From the NCBI GenBank assembly GCA_016934645.1, contig JAFGSL010000342.1, positions 1 through 5,091 of the forward strand: DNA of 5,091 bases. Direction: 5' to 3'. This DNA comes from Anaerolineae bacterium. Its GTDB lineage: Bacteria > Chloroflexota > Anaerolineae > B4-G1 > SLSP01. Of the stretch, positions 1-5,091 are shown one piece after another. A program made the translations under genes and the position numbers. Each line of letters starts with the position of its first letter. The first letter of the stretch is position 1. The notes beneath the pieces are model-generated. The model saw nothing but the letters and a program-made list of their open reading frames with translations. It had not been told where the DNA came from and did no database searches.

Positions 1-113
1 GCCGCCGGATTCCCTTTGAAGGGAACGCGGGTAAACGCATCGACCACCCAATACCGTACAACATCCGAACCGTTTTGTGGTTCGGCTTCATCTGATTCTG
101 GACTTGTCTGCAT
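1..113 (-). CDS. PhzF-family isomerase/epimerase-like protein, N-terminal fragment (cut by window edge)
   Basis: The reading frame begins with ATG at 111-113 and runs off the left edge after 37 full codons. After a polar leader of about 20 residues (MQTSPESDEAEPQ...) it reads YWVVDAFTRVPFKGNPA, which is the characteristic N-terminal signature of PhzF-like proteins (VDAFT..PF.GNPAAV). PhzF proteins have a diaminopimelate-epimerase-like fold and are soluble. PhzF itself isomerises trans-2,3-dihydro-3-hydroxyanthranilate in phenazine synthesis, but most members have no assigned substrate, so no pathway is claimed. The catalytic glutamate, expected soon after this segment, lies outside the window. 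A GAGG Shine-Dalgarno sits 5 nt before the ATG and a promoter lies at 146-174. A strong hairpin separates it from the inositol-type operon, so it is probably an independent transcription unit. Too short to appear in usual ORF lists. Confidence 0.82.
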   Translation of the reverse strand, partial: MQTSPESDEAEPQNGSDVVRYWVVDAFTRVPFKGNPA

Positions 114-145
114 ACTCACCTCACGACTAAAATGATGTAGTTCAA

Positions 146-174
146 ATTGTACATCCGAGCTGATCGCCATGCAA
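146..174 (-). promoter_or_regulatory. Candidate sigma70-type promoter of the PhzF-family gene
   Basis: On the minus strand, TTGCAT (169-174) and TACAAT (146-151) are separated by exactly 17 nt. The -10 matches the consensus at 5 of 6 positions; the -35 keeps only the TTG. Predicted transcription would begin near 139, giving a leader of about 26 nt containing the GAGG ribosome site. It lies between the hairpin at 209-241 and the PhzF start, where a promoter would be expected. Confidence 0.5.
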
Positions 175-208
175 GCAGCCACAGTCTGGCAATAAAAGTA
201 CAACAAGT

Positions 209-246
209 GAGAAGCCCCCACCGGAACGGTGGGGGCTTCTCGTTTT
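209..246. terminator. Strong GC-rich hairpin, probable (bidirectional-type) transcription terminator
   Basis: A perfect 15-bp stem pairs 209-223 (GAGAAGCCCCCACCG) with 227-241, closed by a GAA loop. On the plus strand it is followed by GTTTT (242-246). On the minus strand, where the genes lie, the tail is less uridine-rich (ACTTGTTGTACTTTT). It stands about 140 nt downstream of the iolM-like stop codon and just upstream of the PhzF promoter, so the likely role is to end the operon transcript. The better T-run faces the opposite direction, but no plus-strand gene was found that would need it. Confidence 0.75.
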
Positions 247-382
247 GGGGTGGATGCCCAATTCCTATACTATCTGGCGCACCGATTTAACAAAGGTTTC
301 GCTCAGTTCTACAGCTTGGCGTCTGAACTCAGCACGATGCAGATCCCTTTAGTCATGCTATGCTAGAGTTTGCCAATCTGGT

Positions 383-1579
383 CTATTGAACCAGGCACGT
401 AACCTTACATTCCTCCCGGTTCGTCTGCAACTCGATAATGTTTTCGGGCACCTCTTCCAGGCTGATCTTTCTTGTGATCATCTTGGTCATGTCCATCCCA
501 TCGGCCATGCAATCAATGACTCGTGGGAACGTCCCATGCCCAGAGTGGCCCTGAGCGCCGATGATGCGCGCGCGGCGCACTTGCAACACCTCCCCTGTGA
601 CCGGCATCTTGGCCTCGGCCCGGGCCGTCACGACGACGGTGCTGTTCAACGTGCGGCCTTCCCAGATAATGCGCTCGATATCTGGGTAGACGATCTTGGG
701 CAGCCCGGTCGCCTCCATGAAAAGATTAGCCCCCATCCCGTCGGTCAGCTCCAGAACGCGCTCTACGAAATTCTCCTTGAGCGGATTGACGGCATGGTCC
801 GCACCCATTGCCAACGCCAACTTGGCGCGATTTTCTTGCGGCTCAGAGATGATGACCTTGGAAGCTCCCGCTTTCTTCAGCACAGCACAAGCGGCGATCC
901 CGATTGGCCCACCGCCCAAGATGACGACGCGGTCGCCTGGCCGGATGCCGCCGCCACGCTCGATCACGGCATTGTAGGCTACACTGGTAGGCTCGACCAG
1001 GCTGCCGGCCAGGAAGAGGTCATCCCCTTTGTAGAAGTTGGCCAATGGCTCCAGGCTCCACAGCACGCGAGCGGGTAGGACGATGTACTGGGCAAACGCG
1101 CCGTTAACGTTAAAGCCAATTTCATTCAGGTTCTCGCAGTGGTTGGGATAACCGTCCGCGCAGGGTTTACAACGCGCACACCATAGCATCTCCTCTGTGG
1201 TGACCCGCTCGCCACCCTGGAAAGGTTTGTTGGTGCGCTTGTCGTACGCGTTCTTGCCCGCTTCCACGACGATGCCGGAGAGTTCATGTCCCAAGATACA
1301 GGGGAACCCGGTAAGTCCTGGATAATAAATGTAGCCGTCATGGTCAGCCTGGGCCATGTGGACATCAGAGCCACAGATGCCGCAGGCTTTGACTTGCAAC
1401 AACACCTCATCTGGACCGGGCGTAGGGATATCGTATTCCCTGATCTCGAGGCGGGGGTTCCTGTATACCAGGCTACCCAGATATGTTTGGCGGCCGTCAA
1501 TGTCCTTTGCGCCCAATTTGAAATTGGGTTTGGGGTCCCAATCCGCAACCAGGGTCACACCTTGCATTTTGCCTTTCAT
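383..1579 (-). CDS. iolM: Zinc-dependent medium-chain alcohol dehydrogenase, probable scyllo-inosose 3-dehydrogenase (IolM-like)
   Basis: This is a 398-residue cytosolic MDR-family dehydrogenase. Visible motifs: the catalytic zinc site CGICGSDVH (Cys67) with GHE (His98, Glu99); the structural zinc cysteines Cys134, Cys137, Cys140 and Cys148; LVEPTSVA (Glu196); and the Rossmann loop GGGPIG (222-227). Glu246 at the end of the second Rossmann strand favours NAD over NADP. Compared with typical 340-350-residue sorbitol/threonine dehydrogenases it has about 40 extra N-terminal residues and a small insertion near 109-121 before GERV. In the Thermotoga inositol route IolM oxidises scyllo-inosose to the diketo-inositol consumed by IolN; the neighbouring IolN- and IolG-like genes support that role here. 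Start: ATG at 1577-1579 with AAAGGAG 9 nt upstream. An in-frame start at 1651 would overlap the previous gene and was rejected. It could instead oxidise another polyol or sugar; family call near certain, substrate inferred. Confidence 0.83.
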   Translation of the reverse strand: MKGKMQGVTLVADWDPKPNFKLGAKDIDGRQTYLGSLVYRNPRLEIREYDIPTPGPDEVLLQVKACGICGSDVHMAQADHDGYIYYPGLTGFPCILGHELSGIVVEAGKNAYDKRTNKPFQGGERVTTEEMLWCARCKPCADGYPNHCENLNEIGFNVNGAFAQYIVLPARVLWSLEPLANFYKGDDLFLAGSLVEPTSVAYNAVIERGGGIRPGDRVVILGGGPIGIAACAVLKKAGASKVIISEPQENRAKLALAMGADHAVNPLKENFVERVLELTDGMGANLFMEATGLPKIVYPDIERIIWEGRTLNSTVVVTARAEAKMPVTGEVLQVRRARIIGAQGHSGHGTFPRVIDCMADGMDMTKMITRKISLEEVPENIIELQTNREECKVTCLVQ

Positions 1580-1588
1580 TTTGTTCCA

Positions 1589-1595
1589 CTCCTTT
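1589..1595 (-). promoter_or_regulatory. Shine-Dalgarno that fixes the iolM-like start
   Basis: AAAGGAG on the minus strand lies 9 nt before ATG 1577-1579, inside the 34-nt gap after the iolN-like stop codon. It argues for this start over the in-frame ATG at 1649-1651, whose extra 24 residues (rich in Lys, Thr, Gln) would be encoded across the end of the upstream gene and across this ribosome site. Confidence 0.75.
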
Positions 1596-1613
1596 TTTGT
1601 GATTTGCTTTGGC

Positions 1614-2735
1614 TTACAACGTTGTGTCTTGGCCAATTCTCGGCAATCCATAGACCGGCTTCCAGCCCTTGCTCAACGGCTCGCGGAGGTAGGGTTCCAT
1701 CTCCTCGGCGGTGCGCAGGGTAACTTCTTCCACCGGCGGCACTGTACCCGCCGGGAAGGCTTCCAGGATTTGGTCGTTGAGCAGCGTCAGGTAGCGCAGA
1801 ATGGCCGCCACCGGGCGCTTGGCCTTTTCTGCCGAGCCGTGGGTGGCCTTGCCCACGACGCCCTCCGGCGTGGCCGCGATCTCGATGGCAAAGTGCCCCT
1901 CACCCTCAGACCAGCGGCTGGGCCGGCTGAAGGGGTCCACCGACTTGTCAAAGTGGCCGTCTGGCAGATAGCTCTTGCCCTCGGTGTCTACGGCATAATC
2001 CATATCCACCATCTCCGGGTGCAGCAGCAGTCCCAGTGAGGTCTCGGACTCGTCGGCGTGGACGAAATTGGTGTCCCATTTGCCGCCCTTTTCGGTGGTG
2101 CGGAAGAACTCGCGCACCGCGCGATGCCAGTCGATCACGCGGAAGATGCCGGGGAGCTGGTAGCGCTTTTGAAACTGCTGAATCGCCGACTCGAGCACCC
2201 ACAGGTGCCCATGGTTATTGATGATGATCTGCTTGCGGAAGCCGTCATTCCACAGGCCCAGCATCACGTCCATCATCAGCTCGCGCACCACGTTCTCACG
2301 CACGATGACCGTGCCCGGCATGCCCACGTGGTGGTACGGATGCGCGCCGTACATCAGCGGCGGCAAGGCCAGGTTGATCGGAGCGCTGCGCCTGGCGGTA
2401 TAGCGGCGCACGCCCTCCAGAATCTGGCTGACGTAGAGCGTGTCAGACGCGCTGGGCAGGTGCCGGCCGTGCAGCTCGGTGCAGCCAACGGGGATGAAGA
2501 CGACGTCGTTCTTGCGGCGGTTCTCCTCGACCTGCCAGCGCACCGTAGTCTGGATGTAAGCGCCTGGCTTGCCCCATTCCACCGGCGAGGGGACGCCGTA
2601 CTCGGCCAGGATGGCGTCGATCTCCGCGTCGCTGGCGTCCCATACTTCTTTTTTCAGGCGCCCGACGGTATTGTCCTCGAAAAAGAGGTCTGGTTGATCG
2701 GTAGCGAGTAACCCATCTGGTAATTCCTTAGACAT
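1614..2735 (-). CDS. iolN: Creatininase-family hydrolase, probable 3-dehydro-scyllo-inosose hydrolase (IolN-like)
   Basis: This is a 373-residue protein of the creatininase superfamily, whose members are metal-dependent hydrolases of C-N or C-C bonds. The metal-site signature PVGCTELHGRHLPSASD spans 82-98, with probable ligands Glu87, His89 and Asp98. NNHGHLW follows at 173-179 (in place of the usual NGHGGN), and HADESETS at 226-233 supplies the late Asp/Glu ligands. About 75 residues precede the first motif and roughly 60 follow the core, so it is longer than the usual 240-270-residue creatininase. In the Thermotoga inositol pathway IolN hydrolyses the diketo-inositol made by IolM, opening the ring to 5-keto-L-gluconate. 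Placement directly between IolG- and IolM-like genes supports this. Start ATG 2733-2735 has AAAGGAG 7 nt upstream. No signal peptide. The family is clear; the specific substrate comes from gene context. Confidence 0.82.
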   Translation of the reverse strand: MSKELPDGLLATDQPDLFFEDNTVGRLKKEVWDASDAEIDAILAEYGVPSPVEWGKPGAYIQTTVRWQVEENRRKNDVVFIPVGCTELHGRHLPSASDTLYVSQILEGVRRYTARRSAPINLALPPLMYGAHPYHHVGMPGTVIVRENVVRELMMDVMLGLWNDGFRKQIIINNHGHLWVLESAIQQFQKRYQLPGIFRVIDWHRAVREFFRTTEKGGKWDTNFVHADESETSLGLLLHPEMVDMDYAVDTEGKSYLPDGHFDKSVDPFSRPSRWSEGEGHFAIEIAATPEGVVGKATHGSAEKAKRPVAAILRYLTLLNDQILEAFPAGTVPPVEEVTLRTAEEMEPYLREPLSKGWKPVYGLPRIGQDTTL

Positions 2736-2819
2736 GTCACTTCTCCTTTGTTCTGGTCTGTTTACTGGTATTGATTACGATTGCTCTGTCTTACCACACA
2801 TAAAGCGTGAGGCATGAGT

Positions 2820-3851
2820 TCACGTTTCACGTTTATAATCGACCTCGCTCAACTTGACCGGACAGTTCTCCGCGTAAGATTTCCTGGCAGCGTAGCCCAT
2901 CACTACCGGAATGCGCCCGTCGATGCCGGTCACCGGCGGCGTCTTGTCCTGGAGCACACATTCGATAAATACCTTCATCTCAGTGAGGTAGGACTCAGTA
3001 TAGCGGTCCATGAAAAAGTTGAGCGGCAAGTCCCGGTGGACACGTTGGGCGTCACTGATACGGGTGGTGTTGGGATAGTTGTTGTCAGCGGTAACACACC
3101 CCCCGCTGCCGAAAACCTCGATCCGCTGATCGTAGCCATAGACCGCCTGGCGGCTGTTGTCGATGACGCCGATCACGCCATTCTCGAAGCGCAACGTGGT
3201 GATGGCCGTATCAATGTCGCCCGCTTCACCGATGGCCGGGTCTACCCTCACACCGCCGGCAGCGTAAATCTCCTCGACCTCACTACCGATCAAAAAGCGG
3301 GCCATGTCAAAATCGTGGATGGTCATATCCAAAAAGATGCCGCCAGAGACCTTGACGTATTCGATGGGGGGCGGAGCGGGATCGCGGCTGGTGATATGCA
3401 AGAGATGGGGTTCGCCGATTTGGCCCGCTGCCACGATTTCACGCACCCGCTGAAAACTAGGGTCAAAGCGGCGATTGAAACCTATTTGTAATTTGACCCC
3501 GGCTCGTTCCACGACCGCCAGCGCACGATCTATCCTGGTCAGGTCGTGGTCAATGGGTTTTTCGCAAAAGATGTGCTTGCCGGCCTGCGCTGCCTCTTCT
3601 ATAAACTGCGCGTGGGTGTCGGTGCTGGAACAGATGACGACGGCCTCGATGGCGTCGTCATCCATAATGCGACGGTGGTCCCGGAAGGCCGCCGGAATCT
3701 GCAAGTCGGCGGCCAGTTTTTGCGCTGCACCCTCAAAGATGTCAGCCACGGCGATGAGATTGGCCTCTGGAATGCGCCAGGCCAGATGTTCGGCGTGCAC
3801 CCGCCCGATCCTCCCCGCGCCAACGAGTCCCAAGTTGATCTTTTTCTTCAT
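2820..3851 (-). CDS. iolG: Gfo/Idh/MocA-family dehydrogenase, probable myo-inositol 2-dehydrogenase
   Basis: This is a 343-residue cytosolic NAD-dependent oxidoreductase, the normal length for inositol dehydrogenases. The N-terminal Rossmann domain shows GLVGAGRIGRVHAEHL (nucleotide loop 10-16) and Asp37 at the end of the second strand, suiting NAD. The family motif EKP (97-99) supplies catalytic Lys98, and GGIFLDMTIHDFDMARF contains Asp175 and His179. These line up with the Lys97/Asp172/His176 triad known from Bacillus subtilis IolG. The pattern NRRFD (126-130) and YGYDQR (238-243) also resembles inositol dehydrogenases. Role: oxidation of myo-inositol to scyllo-inosose, feeding IolM and IolN encoded just downstream. 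Start ATG 3849-3851 follows GGAGG by 11 nt. A GTG six codons earlier overlaps that GGAGG and was rejected. Other cyclitol or sugar substrates remain possible because this family is promiscuous. Confidence 0.83.
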   Translation of the reverse strand: MKKKINLGLVGAGRIGRVHAEHLAWRIPEANLIAVADIFEGAAQKLAADLQIPAAFRDHRRIMDDDAIEAVVICSSTDTHAQFIEEAAQAGKHIFCEKPIDHDLTRIDRALAVVERAGVKLQIGFNRRFDPSFQRVREIVAAGQIGEPHLLHITSRDPAPPPIEYVKVSGGIFLDMTIHDFDMARFLIGSEVEEIYAAGGVRVDPAIGEAGDIDTAITTLRFENGVIGVIDNSRQAVYGYDQRIEVFGSGGCVTADNNYPNTTRISDAQRVHRDLPLNFFMDRYTESYLTEMKVFIECVLQDKTPPVTGIDGRIPVVMGYAARKSYAENCPVKLSEVDYKRET

Positions 3852-3862
3852 ATCTGTTTTAA

Positions 3863-3867
3863 CCTCC
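3863..3867 (-). promoter_or_regulatory. Shine-Dalgarno that fixes the iolG-like start
   Basis: GGAGG on the minus strand precedes ATG 3849-3851 by 11 nt, a slightly long but workable spacing. The alternative GTG at 3867-3869 overlaps this box and has no ribosome site of its own at a sensible distance. Confidence 0.6.
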
Positions 3868-3872
3868 ACTTC

Positions 3873-3923
3873 TTAACATCCACGCTCACCGGTGATCAGG
3901 TCGGCGATGTCTTTTTCTGTCAC
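3873..3923 (-). other. Short coding-like frame between regulator and iolG; possible relic of a sugar ABC ATPase C-terminus
   Basis: Within the 89-nt gap, a frame from GTG 3921-3923 to TAA 3873-3875 reads VTEKDIADLITGERGC. It stays open upstream past the regulator's stop codon, in another frame (...KPRFVEVTEKD...). Codon third positions are mostly G/C, as in the real genes here. The pattern TE.DI..L.TG resembles the last residues of RbsA/MglA-type sugar ABC ATPases, a gene often found between a LacI regulator and catabolic genes. No proper Shine-Dalgarno precedes the GTG. It could be a deletion relic or plain chance in a 16-codon stretch; it is listed because the gap contains nothing else. Confidence 0.2.
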
Positions 3924-3940
3924 CTCTACAAATCGTGGTT

Positions 3941-4945
3941 TTACGTTGTTTCGCGCACGATCAGCTTCCCCTCAATTATGATGTTGGATAAAAACATGTT
4001 TGGATCGTTGGCCGTCATCAGGGCCAGAGCCATATCCATAGCCCGCCGCCCCATATCGTGCTGAGGTTGAGCGATAGTTGTCAGAGGGGGACAAAAGCGA
4101 GCTGCCATAGGAATATCGTCAAAGCCGACCACAGCGAGATCATCCGGCGCCGAAAGCCCCACCTTTCGAGCTGCAGAGATCATGCCGATGGCAGTCATAT
4201 CGTTGTAACAAAAAACCGCCGTAGGCCGTTCGACCAGATCCACCAGCGCGCTCAACGCCCGCTCACCGCCATCAAGACGACCATTGCCGGGTATGACCAG
4301 GGACGGGTCAAAAGGGATGTCTGCCTCGTCCAGAGCCTGGCAGTATCCAGCCTGACGCTCTGCGCTATCGCTGCGCTCTACCGGGCCAGAGATATAGCCT
4401 ATGCGGTGGTGACCCCGTTCGATGAGGTGACTCGTCGCCAGGTAGCCGCCGTGCTGATTGTCCACACCCACCGAGAAAGTGTAGCGACCGCTCTGTTTGT
4501 TGTGGTTGTTGACGAGCACTACGGGCACGCCGATGCGCTCCAGGTGCTCCAGGTAAAGCGCGCCGACGCGCGAGGAAGTGACGATGAGCGCATCAACCCG
4601 CTTGGCGCGCAGCATCTCCACGGCGGCCAGTTCGCGCTCCGGTTCAGAGGCGGAACTGGCCAGGATGATTGAATAGTTGTTTTCTTGGGCAGTATCTTCT
4701 ACGCCCTGCACCACCTCGGCTACGAATGGGTCGGCGATGGTGGTCACGACGACGCCCACAGTGCGAGTTTGCCGTGTCACCAGGCTGCGGGCAATGGCGT
4801 TGGGGGCATAGCCCATTTCCCGGGCCAACCGTTGGATACGAGCCTGGGTCTCCGCCTTCACGAGAGGGCTGTCACTCAGGGCGCGGGAAACGGTGGAGTG
4901 GGAAACTCCTGCCGCTTTAGCGATATCTTTGATCGAAACGCGCAT
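3941..4945 (-). CDS. LacI-family transcriptional regulator, probable local repressor of the inositol operon
   Basis: A full-length 334-residue LacI/GalR repressor. The helix-turn-helix covers residues 4-23 (SIKDIAKAAGVSHSTVSRAL), followed by the hinge region YAPNAIARSL (46-55) with the leucine that intercalates at a central CG step. The periplasmic-binding-protein-like sensor domain starts at TVGVVV (62-67) and includes HLIERGHHRIGYI (173-185), CYNDMTAIG (246-254) and DLAVVGFDDIPMA (269-281). As first gene of the operon, 89 nt ahead of iolG, it should repress itself and the three enzymes through the palindromes at 4965-4980 and 5033-5048. The effector is probably inositol or a pathway intermediate, which is inferred only. 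Start ATG 4943-4945 has GAAGGA 8 nt upstream and puts the HTH at the very N-terminus, as usual. An in-frame GTG at 5036-5038 would add 31 residues encoded by operator DNA and was rejected. Confidence 0.92.
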   Translation of the reverse strand: MRVSIKDIAKAAGVSHSTVSRALSDSPLVKAETQARIQRLAREMGYAPNAIARSLVTRQTRTVGVVVTTIADPFVAEVVQGVEDTAQENNYSIILASSASEPERELAAVEMLRAKRVDALIVTSSRVGALYLEHLERIGVPVVLVNNHNKQSGRYTFSVGVDNQHGGYLATSHLIERGHHRIGYISGPVERSDSAERQAGYCQALDEADIPFDPSLVIPGNGRLDGGERALSALVDLVERPTAVFCYNDMTAIGMISAARKVGLSAPDDLAVVGFDDIPMAARFCPPLTTIAQPQHDMGRRAMDMALALMTANDPNMFLSNIIIEGKLIVRETT

Positions 4946-4953
4946 AGAAGTGT

Positions 4954-4959
4954 TCCTTC
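4954..4959 (-). promoter_or_regulatory. Shine-Dalgarno that fixes the LacI-family regulator start
   Basis: GAAGGA on the minus strand lies 8 nt before ATG 4943-4945 and immediately downstream of the palindrome at 4965-4980. It supports the short, family-typical start. Confidence 0.7.
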
Positions 4960-4964
4960 GGTAT

Positions 4965-4980
4965 ATGCACACGTGTGCAT
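4965..4980. promoter_or_regulatory. Perfect 16-bp palindrome, probable LacI-family operator (proximal site)
   Basis: ATGCACACGTGTGCAT is an uninterrupted perfect palindrome with CG at its centre, the usual architecture of LacI/GalR operators. It lies in the predicted leader, about 20 nt before the regulator's start codon and just upstream of its ribosome site. A protein bound here could block elongating polymerase. The RNA copy could also fold on itself next to the Shine-Dalgarno. Confidence 0.78.
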
Positions 4981-5032
4981 TGCCTGTCCAGAAAAAAGCG
5001 ATCCTGGTGGGGTGGATCACTTGTGGCGTGTT

Positions 5033-5048
5033 TTGCACACGTGTTCAG
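5033..5048. promoter_or_regulatory. Degenerate second operator covering the predicted transcription start
   Basis: TTGCACACGTGTTCAG matches the proximal palindrome at 13 of 16 positions and keeps the central GCACACGTGT core intact. It abuts and slightly overlaps the -10 box (5047-5052), and its centre (5040/5041) falls at the expected transcription start. Binding here would exclude RNA polymerase. The centre-to-centre distance to the proximal site is 68 bp. Confidence 0.68.
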
Positions 5049-5075
5049 TGTACCATGCTCGATGCTCTTTGTCAA
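5047..5075 (-). promoter_or_regulatory. sigma70-type promoter of the regulator-iolGNM operon
   Basis: On the minus strand, a consensus TTGACA (5070-5075) and TACACT (5047-5052, 4 of 6 matches) are separated by 17 nt. Transcription should start near 5040, giving a leader of about 95 nt that contains both candidate operators' downstream parts and the ribosome site. No comparably good promoter was seen in the gaps between the genes. Confidence 0.72.
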
Positions 5076-5080
5076 GAGCA
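5063..5080. repeat. Inverted repeat (7-bp arms, 4-nt spacer) enclosing the -35 box
   Basis: TGCTCTT (5063-5069) and AAGAGCA (5074-5080) are perfect inverted arms around TGTC. The arrangement overlaps the -35 hexamer. It shares no sequence with the two CG-centred operators, so if it is a binding site it would serve a different protein. It may also be coincidental. Confidence 0.4.
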
Positions 5081-5091
5081 GTTGCATTCAC

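Noticed and set aside
301..333. Imperfect inverted repeat GCTCAGTTC / GAACTCAGC with a 15-nt loop downstream of the iolM-like gene
   Set aside because: One mismatch in 9 bp, a long loop and no T-run; the hairpin at 209-241 is a far better terminator candidate.
242..382. Search for a tRNA, small RNA or small gene in the gap after the iolM-like gene
   Set aside because: No cloverleaf, no conserved motif and only a 14-codon frame without a ribosome site were seen.
386..1078. Long plus-strand open frames opposite the dehydrogenase, hydrolase and regulator genes
   Set aside because: They lie antisense to genes with clear family motifs, show no recognisable domains themselves and lack convincing ribosome sites; they are typical GC-rich antisense shadows.
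1580..1651. In-frame ATG extension of the MDR dehydrogenase by 24 residues
   Set aside because: It overlaps the end of the iolN-like gene and reads through a strong Shine-Dalgarno (1589-1595) that serves the downstream ATG.
2797..2832. Tandem TTCACGT heptamer and a weak CGTGA/TCACG hairpin around the iolG-like stop codon
   Set aside because: Only two repeat units, partly within coding sequence, with a 5-6-bp stem and no T-run; neither an internal terminator nor a regulatory site can be supported.
4963..5000. Alternative regulator promoter using TGGACA and TATACC near the proximal operator
   Set aside because: The spacer is 19 nt, the -10 is poor, and transcription would start at or inside the ribosome binding site.
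4946..5038. In-frame GTG extension of the LacI-family regulator by 31 residues
   Set aside because: It would start at the predicted transcription start and translate through the proximal operator and the GAAGGA ribosome site; LacI proteins normally begin right at the HTH.

Overview
The window carries a compact four-gene minus-strand operon that looks dedicated to oxidative catabolism of a cyclitol, most likely myo-inositol. In transcription order (right to left) it holds a LacI-family regulator (3941-4945), a Gfo/Idh/MocA dehydrogenase resembling myo-inositol 2-dehydrogenase IolG (2820-3851), a creatininase-fold amidohydrolase-like protein resembling IolN (1614-2735), and a zinc-dependent medium-chain dehydrogenase resembling IolM (383-1579). 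At the far left, also on the minus strand, the first 37 codons of a PhzF-family gene run off the window edge (1-113).

The gene set matches the non-classical inositol route described for Thermotoga maritima (TM0412-TM0414). There, IolG oxidises myo-inositol to scyllo-inosose, IolM oxidises that to a diketo-inositol (3-dehydro-scyllo-inosose), and IolN hydrolytically opens the ring to a keto-aldonate (5-keto-L-gluconate). Downstream enzymes (IolO epimerase, uronate enzymes) and a transporter are not in this window. The assignment rests on family motifs and on the three enzymes being adjacent; substrate is inferred.

Control region (4946-5091): there is a well-formed sigma70-type promoter reading left (TTGACA, 17-nt spacer, TACACT). 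A perfect 16-bp palindrome with a central CG lies in the leader, and a degenerate second copy covers the predicted transcription start. This is what one expects for autoregulation by the LacI protein encoded immediately downstream. A separate 7-bp inverted repeat with a 4-nt spacer encloses the -35 box. No second convincing promoter is seen inside the operon. The gene-to-gene gaps are 89, 84 and 34 nt, and each gene has its own Shine-Dalgarno, so one transcript is likely.

The left intergenic region (114-382) holds a strong 15-bp GC-rich hairpin (209-241), the probable end of the operon, followed by a promoter for the PhzF-family gene. The stretch 242-382 between the iolM-like stop codon and the hairpin shows nothing recognisable.

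Organism: a moderately GC-rich bacterium. The protein style (LacI plus Gfo/Idh/MocA and MDR sugar-catabolic genes with GGAG-type ribosome sites) suggests a Chloroflexota/Anaerolineae-like or other environmental heterotroph. This is an impression from sequence, not a phylogenetic result. Several upstream in-frame extensions of the reading frames were rejected in favour of starts with good Shine-Dalgarno spacing.
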